From positions 2,666,001 to 2,730,000 of the forward strand of contig NZ_CP031557.1 of NCBI RefSeq assembly GCF_003403075.1: a stretch of DNA of 64,000 nt, in the 5' to 3' direction. Numbering within the stretch: position 1 is the stretch's first letter; every line of letters begins with the position of its first letter. Source of the stretch: Flavobacterium psychrotrophum (lineage in GTDB: Bacteria > Bacteroidota > Bacteroidia > Flavobacteriales > Flavobacteriaceae). The notes beneath the pieces are model-generated. The model was not told the origin of the DNA. It did no database searches and saw only the letters and a program-made list of their open reading frames with translations. Position numbers and translations under genes: made by a program. Shown here piece after piece: positions 7,883-16,314 of this stretch.

Positions 7883-9133
7883 ATGAAAAAACAGTTCCTA
7901 TTACTCATCGGTTTACTGGTTTTAAACGCTGCTAGCGCACAGTATGCAGATCCTAATTTCCCTAAGCCTACGGCAGGTTATGGCAGCGATGGCATACATA
8001 ATGTAGCTGTAGAAACGTTTAACAATCCTAATTTTATAGGTCATACCATAAATATTTACCATCCGGCAGATGTAACTACACCTGTACCTACAATATTTTA
8101 CAGCCATGCTTATGGTGGCAACGATCCTGAGAACATTATTGGCGTGCTTAACTTCATTGCCTCAAAAGGTTATGCAGTAGTATTTGTTCCTTATCAAACT
8201 TTAGCTACTGTTACCGTGCCGGAACGCTATGCCAACCTGGCAGCAGGTTTCCGAAAGGCAACACATGACTATCCAAATATAATTGATACCACAAAAGTTG
8301 GCTTTTTAGGACATTCATTTGGCGGTGCTGCTTCCTTTGGCATTAGCCATGAGCTGTTTACAATTGACGAATGGGGACAAAACGGACGTTTTATCTATGC
8401 GCTGGCACAATGGTATGCTTATAATTTAAGTCCTGATGACCTTACCTCCTATCCTGAAAACACAAAAGTACTTTTCGAAATATTTAACGACGACAGCTAT
8501 AACGACCACCGCATGGCAGCCGACATTTTTAACCATATTACCGTGCCGGGATCAGAGAAAGATTTTCTCCTGGTACCGTCATCTACTGTAAATGGCTATA
8601 CTTATTCTTCAGAGCACAACCTGCCCAATACATCAGCAGCTTTTGATGCACTTGATTATTATGCTTACTACCGCCTGCTTGATGCGCTCATTGACTATTC
8701 GTTTAACGGAAACACGGCCGGAAAAGATGTTGCCCTTGGCCATGGCAGCACAGCACAGGTAAGCATGCCCGGCACCATGGCAGATTTAGTGCAGTATAAC
8801 AGTCCTGCTATTTTGTATCCGCAGGATAAGTATCAGTTTCCCTGTAATAATGAAGCTGAAAATCCAAGGGTGGGCTATTGCGCGGAAACAGCAGATGTAG
8901 CCAATTTTACAGCAAATTCCATTAGCATTTATCCAAACCCTGCCGGAAGGTATTTGTACATACAAAATAAACAGGCGGTAACATTACAGGTTACCATATT
9001 TAATAACCTGGGGCAACATATGGGCAACTATTCATCTGCCCAAAATCAAATAAGTATTGATACTTCTGCCCTGCAACCCGGTGTTTATTTTTTGAGTATA
9101 AATAACATCAGGTCAAAATTCATTAAATCGTAA
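7883..9133 (+). CDS. T9SS-secreted alpha/beta hydrolase
   Basis: 416 residues. A signal peptide (MKKQFLLLIGLLVLNAASAQ) leads to an alpha/beta-hydrolase domain related to the chlorophyllase/PAF-acetylhydrolase group. The nucleophile elbow is G143-H-S145-F-G-G. The oxyanion-side motif YSHAYGGNDP lies near 75-84. The last roughly 75 residues (from SIYPNPAGRYLYI to SKFIKS) form a type A T9SS sorting domain, so the enzyme is expected to leave the cell or attach to its surface. Substrate is unknown; an ester is likely. The palindrome at 7849 may control it. Confidence 0.87.
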   Translation: MKKQFLLLIGLLVLNAASAQYADPNFPKPTAGYGSDGIHNVAVETFNNPNFIGHTINIYHPADVTTPVPTIFYSHAYGGNDPENIIGVLNFIASKGYAVVFVPYQTLATVTVPERYANLAAGFRKATHDYPNIIDTTKVGFLGHSFGGAASFGISHELFTIDEWGQNGRFIYALAQWYAYNLSPDDLTSYPENTKVLFEIFNDDSYNDHRMAADIFNHITVPGSEKDFLLVPSSTVNGYTYSSEHNLPNTSAAFDALDYYAYYRLLDALIDYSFNGNTAGKDVALGHGSTAQVSMPGTMADLVQYNSPAILYPQDKYQFPCNNEAENPRVGYCAETADVANFTANSISIYPNPAGRYLYIQNKQAVTLQVTIFNNLGQHMGNYSSAQNQISIDTSALQPGVYFLSINNIRSKFIKS

Positions 9134-9181
9134 TGTTATTGGTTTAAATCATTTAGCTGTAATGTGGATAAGTACTTCAAA

Positions 9182-9211
9182 ATTCTGAATTCTGAATTCT
9201 GAATTCTGAAA
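9182..9211. repeat. ATTCTGA tandem repeat
   Basis: Four head-to-tail copies of ATTCTGA sit just before the dnaX promoter. A looser version of the same word family precedes the DCC-family gene at about 15719-15749. Confidence 0.85.
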
Positions 9212-9221
9212 TAAAATCGAG

Positions 9222-9229
9222 TATCTTTG
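9222..9229 (+). promoter_or_regulatory. dnaX -7 element TATCTTTG
   Basis: An exact match to TAnnTTTG ends only 7 nt before the dnaX ATG. A transcript starting at the usual distance would be leaderless or nearly so. A matching -33 TTG is not obvious. Confidence 0.55.
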
Positions 9230-9236
9230 CCACTCT

Positions 9237-10322
9237 ATGGAACAGTTTATTGTATCAGCCCGCAAGTACCGCCCCCAAACGTTTAAAGACGTTGTGGGTC
9301 AGCAGGCTATTACAAATACACTGCTAAATGCCATAGAGAGCAACCACTTAGCACAGGCACTGTTATTTACCGGGCCCCGTGGTGTGGGTAAAACTACCTG
9401 TGCGCGTATCCTGGCTCGTAAAATAAATCAGGAGGGTTATGACGACCCTTATGAGGATTTTGCCTTTAACGTGTTTGAGCTCGATGCTGCCAGTAATAAC
9501 TCGGTAGACGATATCCGCAGCCTTATAGACCAGGTACGCATACCGCCACAAACGGGTAAATACAAAGTGTACATTATAGATGAGGTGCACATGCTCTCTC
9601 AGGCCGCTTTTAACGCGTTCCTTAAAACGCTCGAAGAACCGCCTCGCCACGCCATTTTTATACTGGCTACGACAGAGAAGCACAAGATTATACCTACCAT
9701 ACTTTCGCGCTGCCAGATATTCGATTTTAAGCGTATAACGGTTAAGGATGCTAAAGAGCACCTTGCCGAAGTAGCGCGCAGCCAGGACATTACTTTTGAA
9801 GATGATGCCCTGCACATTATTGCCCAAAAGGCAGATGGTGCCATGCGCGATGCCCTGTCTATATTTGACCGTGTAGTAAGCTATTGTGGCAAGAACCTTA
9901 CACGACAGGCTGTTACCGAAAACCTGAACGTACTCGATTATGAGTACTACATTAAGGTAACCGACCTGATATTAGAAAACCGTATCCCGGACTTGTTACT
10001 TGCTTATAATGATATTCTTGCAAAAGGTTTTGACGGTCACCACTTTGTAGCCGGGCTTGCCAGTCACTTCCGTGATTTGATGGTATGCCAAAACCCTGCT
10101 ACGCTGGTGCTTTTAGAAGCCGGCGAAGTGGCGCAGAATATGTACCGTGCCCAAAGCCAGAAAGCCAGCCAGGCATTTTTGCTACAGGCCATAGATATTG
10201 CTAACGACTGCGACCTTAAGTATAAAGTAAGCCAAAATCAGCGCCTTTTAGCTGAGCTTTGCCTTATGCAGCTTGCCTCCATCACCTTTGATGGAGAAAA
10301 AAAAAAGTTGACGGGTTTATAA
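9237..10322 (+). CDS. dnaX: DNA polymerase III gamma subunit (zero-frame dnaX product)
   Basis: 361 residues: the AAA+ clamp-loader ATPase core. Walker A is GPRGVGKT (46-53), Walker B is about YIIDEVHML, and sensor 1 lies in ATTEKHKIIPTILSRCQ with the arginine finger. The four-Cys zinc module usual after Walker A is absent; the segment reads INQEGYDDPYEDFAFNVFELD instead. The frame ends four codons after an A10 run. A -1 shift at A AAA AAG (10301-10307) joins it to the open frame 10307-10990, giving a tau-like product of about 584 residues. So this gene either makes gamma and tau by frameshifting or slippage, or carries a one-base sequence error. Confidence 0.9.
   Translation: MEQFIVSARKYRPQTFKDVVGQQAITNTLLNAIESNHLAQALLFTGPRGVGKTTCARILARKINQEGYDDPYEDFAFNVFELDAASNNSVDDIRSLIDQVRIPPQTGKYKVYIIDEVHMLSQAAFNAFLKTLEEPPRHAIFILATTEKHKIIPTILSRCQIFDFKRITVKDAKEHLAEVARSQDITFEDDALHIIAQKADGAMRDALSIFDRVVSYCGKNLTRQAVTENLNVLDYEYYIKVTDLILENRIPDLLLAYNDILAKGFDGHHFVAGLASHFRDLMVCQNPATLVLLEAGEVAQNMYRAQSQKASQAFLLQAIDIANDCDLKYKVSQNQRLLAELCLMQLASITFDGEKKKLTGL
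10301..10307 (+). promoter_or_regulatory. dnaX slippery heptamer A AAA AAG
   Basis: Zero-frame codons are GAA AAA AAA AAG TTG ACG GGT TTA TAA. Slipping back one base after AAG gives GTT GAC GGG TTT ATA ATT CCC and continues open to 10990. The heptamer is the one used by E. coli dnaX and by IS3-type transposases. The A10 run (10297-10306) is also long enough for transcriptional slippage. A purine-rich GGAG lies a few bases upstream; no clear downstream stem was found by eye. Confidence 0.6.
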
Positions 10323-10990
10323 TTCCCCCTCATTATTTTAAAGATGTTGTTTTGGGCAATGTACCCCTGCAGCAGCAAAATATCACACAACCTGCGGCTC
10401 AGCCAACTGTAGCCGAAGAAAAGCCGGCTACGATAACACCACTGCCTGCCGCCGAACTTGAGGTAGAAACACCCGAAGTTGTAACACCAGCGGTTGTTAA
10501 GCCACAACCTCTTGATGATGGTTCGCCCCGTGTAAGTGCGTTTTCTTTATCTAGTATCAGGCAAAAGCGTGAGTTGCAGGAAAACCATAAAGCCATTATT
10601 CGCCATAGCGAAGAAATGCCAAAACAGGCCTTTAGCGAAACCGATATGCGCCTGCTGTGGAACAAGTTTGCACAGCGCCTTAGCGACAGCGGCCAAAAAA
10701 TCATGTCTACCTACATGATGATAAACGATCCTTATCTTGATGCTAATGGTTCTACGATAAGGCTGGAGTTACCTAACGAAGGCAGTAAGGTAGATTTTGA
10801 TGCAAGCAAACTGGAACTTGTGGGCTACCTGCGGGGTAAGCTGCACAACCACGACATTATGGTAGAAGTGCATGTAAATGAAACAACATCTACCCGCCAC
10901 GCCTTTACTCCCGAAGAAAAGTACAATAAGCTTAAAGCTATGAACCCGGCGTTAGAAAGCTTACGCAAGATGTTTGACCTTGACTTTTAA
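10307..10990 (+). CDS. dnaX: tau-specific C-terminal region of dnaX (-1 frame)
   Basis: 227 codons, open without a stop from the slippery site, starting VDGFIIPPHYFKD. A Pro/Ala/Val-rich linker (QQQNITQPAAQPTVAEE onward) is followed by a folded C-terminal domain, FSETDMRLLWNKFAQRL to LRKMFDLDF, typical of Bacteroidota DnaX C-termini. The only start codon for a separate gene would be a TTG at 10352, inside the conserved IIPPHYFKD segment, so it is best read as part of dnaX and not as its own gene. Confidence 0.8.
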   Translation, partial: VDGFIIPPHYFKDVVLGNVPLQQQNITQPAAQPTVAEEKPATITPLPAAELEVETPEVVTPAVVKPQPLDDGSPRVSAFSLSSIRQKRELQENHKAIIRHSEEMPKQAFSETDMRLLWNKFAQRLSDSGQKIMSTYMMINDPYLDANGSTIRLELPNEGSKVDFDASKLELVGYLRGKLHNHDIMVEVHVNETTSTRHAFTPEEKYNKLKAMNPALESLRKMFDLDF

Positions 10991-11000
10991 ATGCACATTT

Positions 11001-11813
11001 ATGGCTAAAATTTATATACTCTTAGTCGCATTAACAATACTTACCGGTTGCCGTTCGCACCATGTATCACAAGACATTGCTACCGAAGAACGTGAATTTA
11101 CAGACGAAGACAGTATTATAAATCAGGCCAATGTGTATGAAACGTTATATACAGGCTTTGGCATGGGAGAGCCAATATCCGGCACCGATACTATAAAACA
11201 CTTCGTAAAACTGGAGCTTATTACAAAAGCCTTTTTTGACCAAAAGAGAAAAACAGCTGTAGATTATCTTACACATGATACCCAAATCAAAAAGAAGGAT
11301 AGTGTACTTACCTTACCCTGTCGTGACAGCATTATCATTTTAACCGACCACGAGGTTGATGATGAAACACGCCATACACATGAGTATATGGGTTATATAC
11401 CATTTTTAAATAAATATGTTGTGTCGGGCGCTTATTGGGAAGATCGAGATGTGCAGCTTCTTGATAAAATCACAGGTAAACTTACTGCTACACTCTCAGA
11501 GTATCCTTTTATATCGCCAGACAAGAAGTTTATACTTGACGTCACGGCTAACATTTATGATACTACTGCTGATATGCACATTTTTAGAATAACTAAAAGT
11601 GGTATTGGGCAGGCATTATATACTACATTCAAAAACTGGATGCCTGAGATTACAATAGCCTTTTACAGTAAAGATGGTAGTTTTTACACGCCCGTAAAAC
11701 ACCCCAAACGCTTTTGGGATAAAACAGGTAATTATAGTACAGATTATCAATACCTTAAAATTACGATACTTGAAAAAAACATCCCAAAGGTTATTACACC
11801 CATCCCATATTAA
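11001..11813 (+). CDS. Hypothetical lipoprotein
   Basis: About 270 residues. The ATG at 11001 is chosen over an upstream in-frame one inside dnaX because it gives a clean lipoprotein signal, MAKIYILLVALTILTGC, with the lipobox Cys followed by RSHH. The mature part has mixed strands with no recognised domain. It may form a small beta-rich fold (YMGYIPFLNKYVVSGAYWEDRD in the middle). It starts 10 nt after dnaX and could be co-transcribed. It overlaps the convergent LuxR-type gene by 20 bp at the 3' ends. Confidence 0.75.
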   Translation: MAKIYILLVALTILTGCRSHHVSQDIATEEREFTDEDSIINQANVYETLYTGFGMGEPISGTDTIKHFVKLELITKAFFDQKRKTAVDYLTHDTQIKKKDSVLTLPCRDSIIILTDHEVDDETRHTHEYMGYIPFLNKYVVSGAYWEDRDVQLLDKITGKLTATLSEYPFISPDKKFILDVTANIYDTTADMHIFRITKSGIGQALYTTFKNWMPEITIAFYSKDGSFYTPVKHPKRFWDKTGNYSTDYQYLKITILEKNIPKVITPIPY

Positions 11814-12549
11814 AGGCTTTTTGTAAAATCTCGTAAGTAGATTTTGCTTCGCTCTTTTTAAGCATATTTTTGCGGTGTACGTCTACGGTATATTTACTGA
11901 TGCTCAGCATTTCGCTTATTTCCTGGCTACTCATTCCGGCGGCAAGCGCCTGTAGTATCTGGCGTTCGCGTTTTGTAAAAAAGCCTTTTTCTGCAGCAAG
12001 GTCTTTTTCAGTATCCACATTAAGGTAAGAGGGTGAGCCATCCAGCCCAATAAAAGACAATTGGGGTTTTCCCGATGTTTTAAGATGGTCAATATCTGTG
12101 TCTACAGCAAAGGTTTTAATATCCTCTGCGTCATGCTGTATGATAACAAACTGGTGCAGGATGCGTATGTAGCTGCCGTCTGATTTTTTAAATCTCAGGT
12201 CATACTGCACCTTATAACTAAACAAACTGTTACCCGAAAGTTCGCCAAAAAAGTTGCGTACCGCTGCCTCAAAGCTCACAAAATAAGGTACATCTTCAGG
12301 GTGTATAAAACTTACAATGTCTTCAAGCGTTACATCGGCCTCATATCCTATAACCTCTTTTATTTCGGGGCTTACATATTCCAGCATGGATTTTCGGACA
12401 TTGACCACATAAAAAAAGAAGCTCCCCGCATGAAAAACATCCAGTAATTTTCTCTGGAAACCAAGATCAAAATTCTCATCAAGAACATTTTCACCTTTTG
12501 CTATGGTTTCCCAAATTTTTTTGACTTCTTTTAAAGCTTTCATAAACAC
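11794..12549 (-). CDS. PAS-LuxR transcriptional regulator
   Basis: 251 residues. The PAS-like sensor domain (about 35-150) has YVSPEIKEVIGYEADVTLED and FIHPEDVPYF, the usual PAS core and turn. A LuxR/GerE helix-turn-helix follows at about 188-250: FFTKRERQILQALAAGMSSQ and SISKYTVDVHRKNMLKK. There is no receiver domain, so signalling is likely through the PAS domain and not by phosphorylation. A start at the second Met (12543) is equally possible. Targets are unknown; the convergent lipoprotein gene shares its 3' end only. Confidence 0.86.
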   Translation of the reverse strand: MFMKALKEVKKIWETIAKGENVLDENFDLGFQRKLLDVFHAGSFFFYVVNVRKSMLEYVSPEIKEVIGYEADVTLEDIVSFIHPEDVPYFVSFEAAVRNFFGELSGNSLFSYKVQYDLRFKKSDGSYIRILHQFVIIQHDAEDIKTFAVDTDIDHLKTSGKPQLSFIGLDGSPSYLNVDTEKDLAAEKGFFTKRERQILQALAAGMSSQEISEMLSISKYTVDVHRKNMLKKSEAKSTYEILQKAFNMGWV

Positions 12550-12688
12550 CCCGGTTTTACGAAGCTAATTTAACATTTAATTCACATTAAAACGATTAAG
12601 TACGCATTATTTAATTGTGAATTTTCAATGAGACCCCTATTTTTAACAGGTGTATGAAATTATTTACATTTAAAGAAACAGCAATTAA

Positions 12689-13354
12689 CTACCAGATAAC
12701 CTGATTTTTGCCTTTCTCTGCTAAAAAAGCGTTGGTTTTACTAAAATGCTTATTACCAAACCACAAACCCCTATTAGCGCTTAGTGGCGATGGGTGTCCG
12801 CTTTCCAGCACAAGATGGCGGCTGCGATTTACACGGGCGCCTTTCTTTTTGGCAGGCCCACCCCACAACAGGAATACTACATTCTCTTTTTCGTCAGATA
12901 TTTTTTGTATCACGGCATCGGTAAAGGTTTCCCATCCCTGTCCCTGATGGCTGTTAGCTTCACCTTTTCGTACCGTAAGTACCGAGTTAAGCAATAGCAC
13001 ACCCTGCTCTGCCCAGCGCTCTAAATTGCCTGTTGGCGGAAAAGGCTTATCAAGGTCAGCCTGTATCTCTTTAAATATATTAAGCAATGACGGCGGCATG
13101 GGTATACCATCGTTAACCGAAAAACAAAGTCCGTTTGCCTGTCCGGGGCCGTGGTAAGGATCCTGCCCAAGTATTACCACTTCTACTTTATCAAAAGGGC
13201 AATGGTCAAAGGCAGAAAATATTTGCTTGCCCGGCGGGTAGCAGATATGGTCTGCATATTGCTGCTTTACAAAAGGAATAAGATGCTCAAAATAAGGCTT
13301 TTCAAATTCGGCAGAAAGCACAGCTTTCCACGAGGGGTGTATGTTAACGTCCAT
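12689..13354 (-). CDS. ung: Uracil-DNA glycosylase, family 1
   Basis: 221 residues from the ATG at 13354 (MDVNIHPSWK). A longer frame to 13375 adds seven residues that do not belong to the family. It removes uracil from DNA as the first step of base excision repair. The water-activating motif GQDPYHG is at 63-69 (D65). The second motif HPSPLSA carries H187. The Asn of LLNSVLTV lies between them. Length and motifs are complete. It is cytoplasmic. Both neighbours are separated by over 100 bp, so it is probably monocistronic. Confidence 0.96.
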   Translation of the reverse strand: MDVNIHPSWKAVLSAEFEKPYFEHLIPFVKQQYADHICYPPGKQIFSAFDHCPFDKVEVVILGQDPYHGPGQANGLCFSVNDGIPMPPSLLNIFKEIQADLDKPFPPTGNLERWAEQGVLLLNSVLTVRKGEANSHQGQGWETFTDAVIQKISDEKENVVFLLWGGPAKKKGARVNRSRHLVLESGHPSPLSANRGLWFGNKHFSKTNAFLAEKGKNQVIW

Positions 13355-13457
13355 ATTTTCGGTTTGATACCGCAAATATAATCATCAGCGCATATAGCAT
13401 TGGCATAAAGCCCTCTTAAACTTTCCTGACAAATGTGCAGCCTTGCGCAATATGTAG

Positions 13458-13465
13458 TATTTTTG
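13458..13465 (+). promoter_or_regulatory. Possible -7 element TATTTTTG
   Basis: Matches TAnnTTTG 25 bp before the mutS2-like start. A TTG upstream is too close (12 bp) to be the usual -33 element. Confidence 0.4.
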
Positions 13466-13490
13466 CATAATAATTGCTGTAGCAACACTA

Positions 13491-15659
13491 ATGATAAGCA
13501 TCACAGAAAAAACACTTAAAGACTTAGAATTCGGCACCGTGCTGGAGGCAGTAGCCTCAGGTTGCGTAACCGAACCCGGCCATGAAAAAGCAATGGCCAT
13601 AATCCCGTTTAAAGACAGGGAGGAACTTATGGATGCCCTTAGGCAAACATCAGAATATGTTTCATCTTTTGATAATAACAATGCCCTGCCTAACCATGGT
13701 TTTGAGCCCGTAACCAATGAGCTTAAATTTCTGGCTATAGAAGACAGCTACCTCGACGCTGCTGCCTTCAGGAAAATAGCCAACATGAGCGAAACGGTGG
13801 GCACACTGATAAAATTTCTTGAAAAATTTGACGACTACTACCCTACACTTCAAAAGCGTGCTGCCGCAGTAGACTTTGCAAAAGACATCCTGAAATTTAT
13901 AGATAAGATTGTAGACAAATATGGCGAAGTAAAAGACGACGCTTCTTTTGAACTACAGGGCATACGCCGTGAAATGAACCTGGTTAAGACCAAAATAAAC
14001 CAAAGCTTTACCATGGCACTTAGCCACTATAACAGCCTGGGGTATCTTGACGACATTAAAGAAACCGTAGTAGAAAACCGCCGCGTACTGGCTGTAGCCG
14101 CCATGTACCGCCGCAAGGTAAAGGGCAGCATACTGGGTAGTTCTAAAACAGGCAGCATTGCCTATATAGAACCGGAAGCTACCCTGAGACATTCGCGCGA
14201 GCTTAGTAATTTTGAGTACGAAGAAAAAGAAGAGGTAAAAAAAATACTGAAACAGCTTTCGGCGCTTGTACGTCCGTTTGTACCTGTATTATATGATTAC
14301 CAGGACTTCCTGACCGATATTGATGTAGTATCAGGCAAGGCCAAATATGCAAAGCGCATTAACGGACTGTTGCCCCATATTAACGATGAAAAAAGGCTGT
14401 ATTTCCGGGAGGCATATCATCCTATATTATTTAGCAGTAACAGGCAAAAGAACAAGCCCACCTATCCGCAGACGATAGAGCTAAAAGAAGATAACCGCAT
14501 TATTGTTATATCTGGGCCTAACGCCGGTGGTAAGAGTATTACCCTTAAAACCATTGGCCTGCTGCAACTAATGCTGCAAAGCGGCCTGCTGATACCGGTG
14601 CATGAACGTAGTGAAACGTTTTTGTTTGACCGTATCATGACCGACATTGGAGACAACCAGAGTATTGAAAACCACCTGAGTACCTATAGTTACCGTCTTA
14701 AGAACATGAACTACTTTCTACGAAAGTGTAATGACAAGACGTTGTTTCTTATTGATGAGTTTGGTACAGGTTCTGACCCTGAACTGGGCGGCGCTTTGGC
14801 AGAGACTTTTCTTGAGGAGTTTTACCACCGTGAGGCTTTTGGCATCATAACCACGCACTACACTAATCTTAAGATACTGGCTAACGAATTGCCTTTTGCG
14901 ACCAATGCCAACATGCTTTTTGACGAGAAATCGCTGGAGCCTATGTACAAGCTTATCCTCGGGCAGGCCGGTAGTTCATTTACCTTTGAGGTAGCCCAGA
15001 AAAACGGCATCCCTTACGGGCTTATAAACCGTGCCAAGAAGAAGATCGAGGGCAGTAAAGTGCGATTTGACAAGACGATTGCCACACTGCAAAAAGAGCG
15101 CTCTAAGCTGGAAAAGACTTCTCAAAACCTTAAAGAAGAAGAAGACCGCGCACGTGAAGAGGGTAAAAAGATGGAGAATATCAACACCCGCATACAGCAA
15201 AAACTGGAAAGCTACCAGGAACTGTATGACGCCAACCAGCGCCTTATTTATATGGGGCAAAAACTGGATGATATTAGCGAAAAGTACTTCAACAATAAGA
15301 ACAAGAAAGAGCTTATTGGCGAATTCCTGAAAACGGTAGAAATAGAGAACTCCAAGCGCAAGAAACTGGAACCAAAGGAGAAAAAAATTAAGGAGGTTCA
15401 GCAAAAGCAGGTAATAGCCGAAGTACAGGTTAAGGTAGAAGAAATTCGCCAGGAGAAAAAAGAAAAGAAAATAAAGGAGGCTGAAAAACCAAAGGTTAAA
15501 GCTGCCATAAAAATAGGAGACCGTGTGCGTATGATAGACGGCAAAGCTGTAGGCACATTGGAATCTGTTGAAAAGAATAAGGCTACAGTGAACTATGGCA
15601 TATTTACCAGCAAGGTAGCCTTAGAAGCACTGGAACTTGTAGAGGCGATGAAGAAGTAA
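13491..15659 (+). CDS. MutS2-type DNA-binding ATPase without Smr domain
   Basis: 722 residues. The N-terminal clamp/lever region is helical. The MutS ATPase has Walker A SGPNAGGKS (341-349), Walker B TLFLIDEFGTGSDPELGG (about 420-437) and TTHYTNLK. After it comes a long charged coiled coil (about 515-665) and a small beta domain at the end (KIGDRVRMIDGKAVGTLES). MutS2 proteins of Firmicutes end in an Smr nuclease domain of about 80 residues; none is present here. A role in recombination or ribosome-collision rescue is known for relatives, but cannot be assigned from this sequence. Confidence 0.88.
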   Translation: MISITEKTLKDLEFGTVLEAVASGCVTEPGHEKAMAIIPFKDREELMDALRQTSEYVSSFDNNNALPNHGFEPVTNELKFLAIEDSYLDAAAFRKIANMSETVGTLIKFLEKFDDYYPTLQKRAAAVDFAKDILKFIDKIVDKYGEVKDDASFELQGIRREMNLVKTKINQSFTMALSHYNSLGYLDDIKETVVENRRVLAVAAMYRRKVKGSILGSSKTGSIAYIEPEATLRHSRELSNFEYEEKEEVKKILKQLSALVRPFVPVLYDYQDFLTDIDVVSGKAKYAKRINGLLPHINDEKRLYFREAYHPILFSSNRQKNKPTYPQTIELKEDNRIIVISGPNAGGKSITLKTIGLLQLMLQSGLLIPVHERSETFLFDRIMTDIGDNQSIENHLSTYSYRLKNMNYFLRKCNDKTLFLIDEFGTGSDPELGGALAETFLEEFYHREAFGIITTHYTNLKILANELPFATNANMLFDEKSLEPMYKLILGQAGSSFTFEVAQKNGIPYGLINRAKKKIEGSKVRFDKTIATLQKERSKLEKTSQNLKEEEDRAREEGKKMENINTRIQQKLESYQELYDANQRLIYMGQKLDDISEKYFNNKNKKELIGEFLKTVEIENSKRKKLEPKEKKIKEVQQKQVIAEVQVKVEEIRQEKKEKKIKEAEKPKVKAAIKIGDRVRMIDGKAVGTLESVEKNKATVNYGIFTSKVALEALELVEAMKK

Positions 15660-15660
15660 T

Positions 15661-15749
15661 TGGTTGTTGGTTGTCAGTTGATGGTTGTTAGACAGCACGT
15701 TAAACGGCTGAGTGAAGCTCATTCTGAAATCTAAATTCTGAAATCTGAA
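15661..15749. repeat. GGTTGTT / ATTCTGAAATCT simple repeats
   Basis: The gap between the mutS2-like and DCC genes is made of TTGGTTGTTGGTTGTC-type repeats followed by ATTCTGAAATCTAAATTCTG words, which relate to the ATTCTGA array before dnaX. No gene or clear promoter is seen. Confidence 0.6.
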
Positions 15750-16160
15750 ATGGAATTACCTGTAGATAAAAAAATAATACTGTTTGATGGGGTTTGTAAC
15801 CTGTGCGATAATACAGTGCAGTTCCTTATTAAACACGATAAAGAAGATATTTTCCGGTTTGTGGCCATTCAGTCAGAGATCGGGCAGGAAATCATTAGCC
15901 ATATTGGCATTGACACGTCTAAGACAGACTCTATTATTCTTTACGAGCCGGGGCACGCCTATTACTACAAGGCACAGGCAGCACTTAACATTGCCACATC
16001 GCTTGGCGGCATTTACAGCCTGATGGGTATTTTTAAGATACTGCCAAAAGGATTATCAAATATGGTGTATGACTACATTGCCCGCAACCGCTACAAATGG
16101 TATGGTAAAAAAGATGCCTGTATGCTGCCAACGCCTGAAACAAGGGCTAAGTTTTTATAA
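15750..16160 (+). CDS. DCC-family thiol-disulfide oxidoreductase-like protein (DUF393)
   Basis: 136 residues. The family signature FDGVCNLCDNTVQFLIKHD (about 13-31) contains the C-x2-C pair (DGVCNLC) that gives the family its name, in a thioredoxin-like fold. A second region, YYKAQAALNIATSLGG, and the tail YDYIARNRYKWYGKKDAC follow the family pattern. It is cytoplasmic or loosely membrane-associated, with no signal peptide. Biological substrates are not known for the family. Confidence 0.85.
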   Translation: MELPVDKKIILFDGVCNLCDNTVQFLIKHDKEDIFRFVAIQSEIGQEIISHIGIDTSKTDSIILYEPGHAYYYKAQAALNIATSLGGIYSLMGIFKILPKGLSNMVYDYIARNRYKWYGKKDACMLPTPETRAKFL

Positions 16161-16270
16161 CCTAATATTTTACCTCAAGGTTCACAAAGTCTATCACAAC
16201 AGCCACAAAGCTTTATGTGTTTTTAAATGAAATATACAGCTTTGTGATCTCCGTGAAAATCCCGGTGTTG

Positions 16271-16300
16271 TTTGTGGTAAATCGACAAAGTGTATCTTTG
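16271..16300 (+). promoter_or_regulatory. truA promoter TTTG-N18-TATCTTTG
   Basis: TTTG (16271-16274) and TATCTTTG (16293-16300) with an 18-bp spacer match the Bacteroidota sigma-ABfr consensus in both boxes and spacing. It ends 14 bp before the truA start. Confidence 0.75.
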
Positions 16301-16314
16301 CAAAAACTTTTCCT

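Noticed and set aside
10352..10990. Separate 212-residue gene after dnaX with a TTG start
   Set aside because: The frame is open back to the slippery site and the conserved IIPPHYFKD lies upstream of the TTG; it is the tau part of dnaX.
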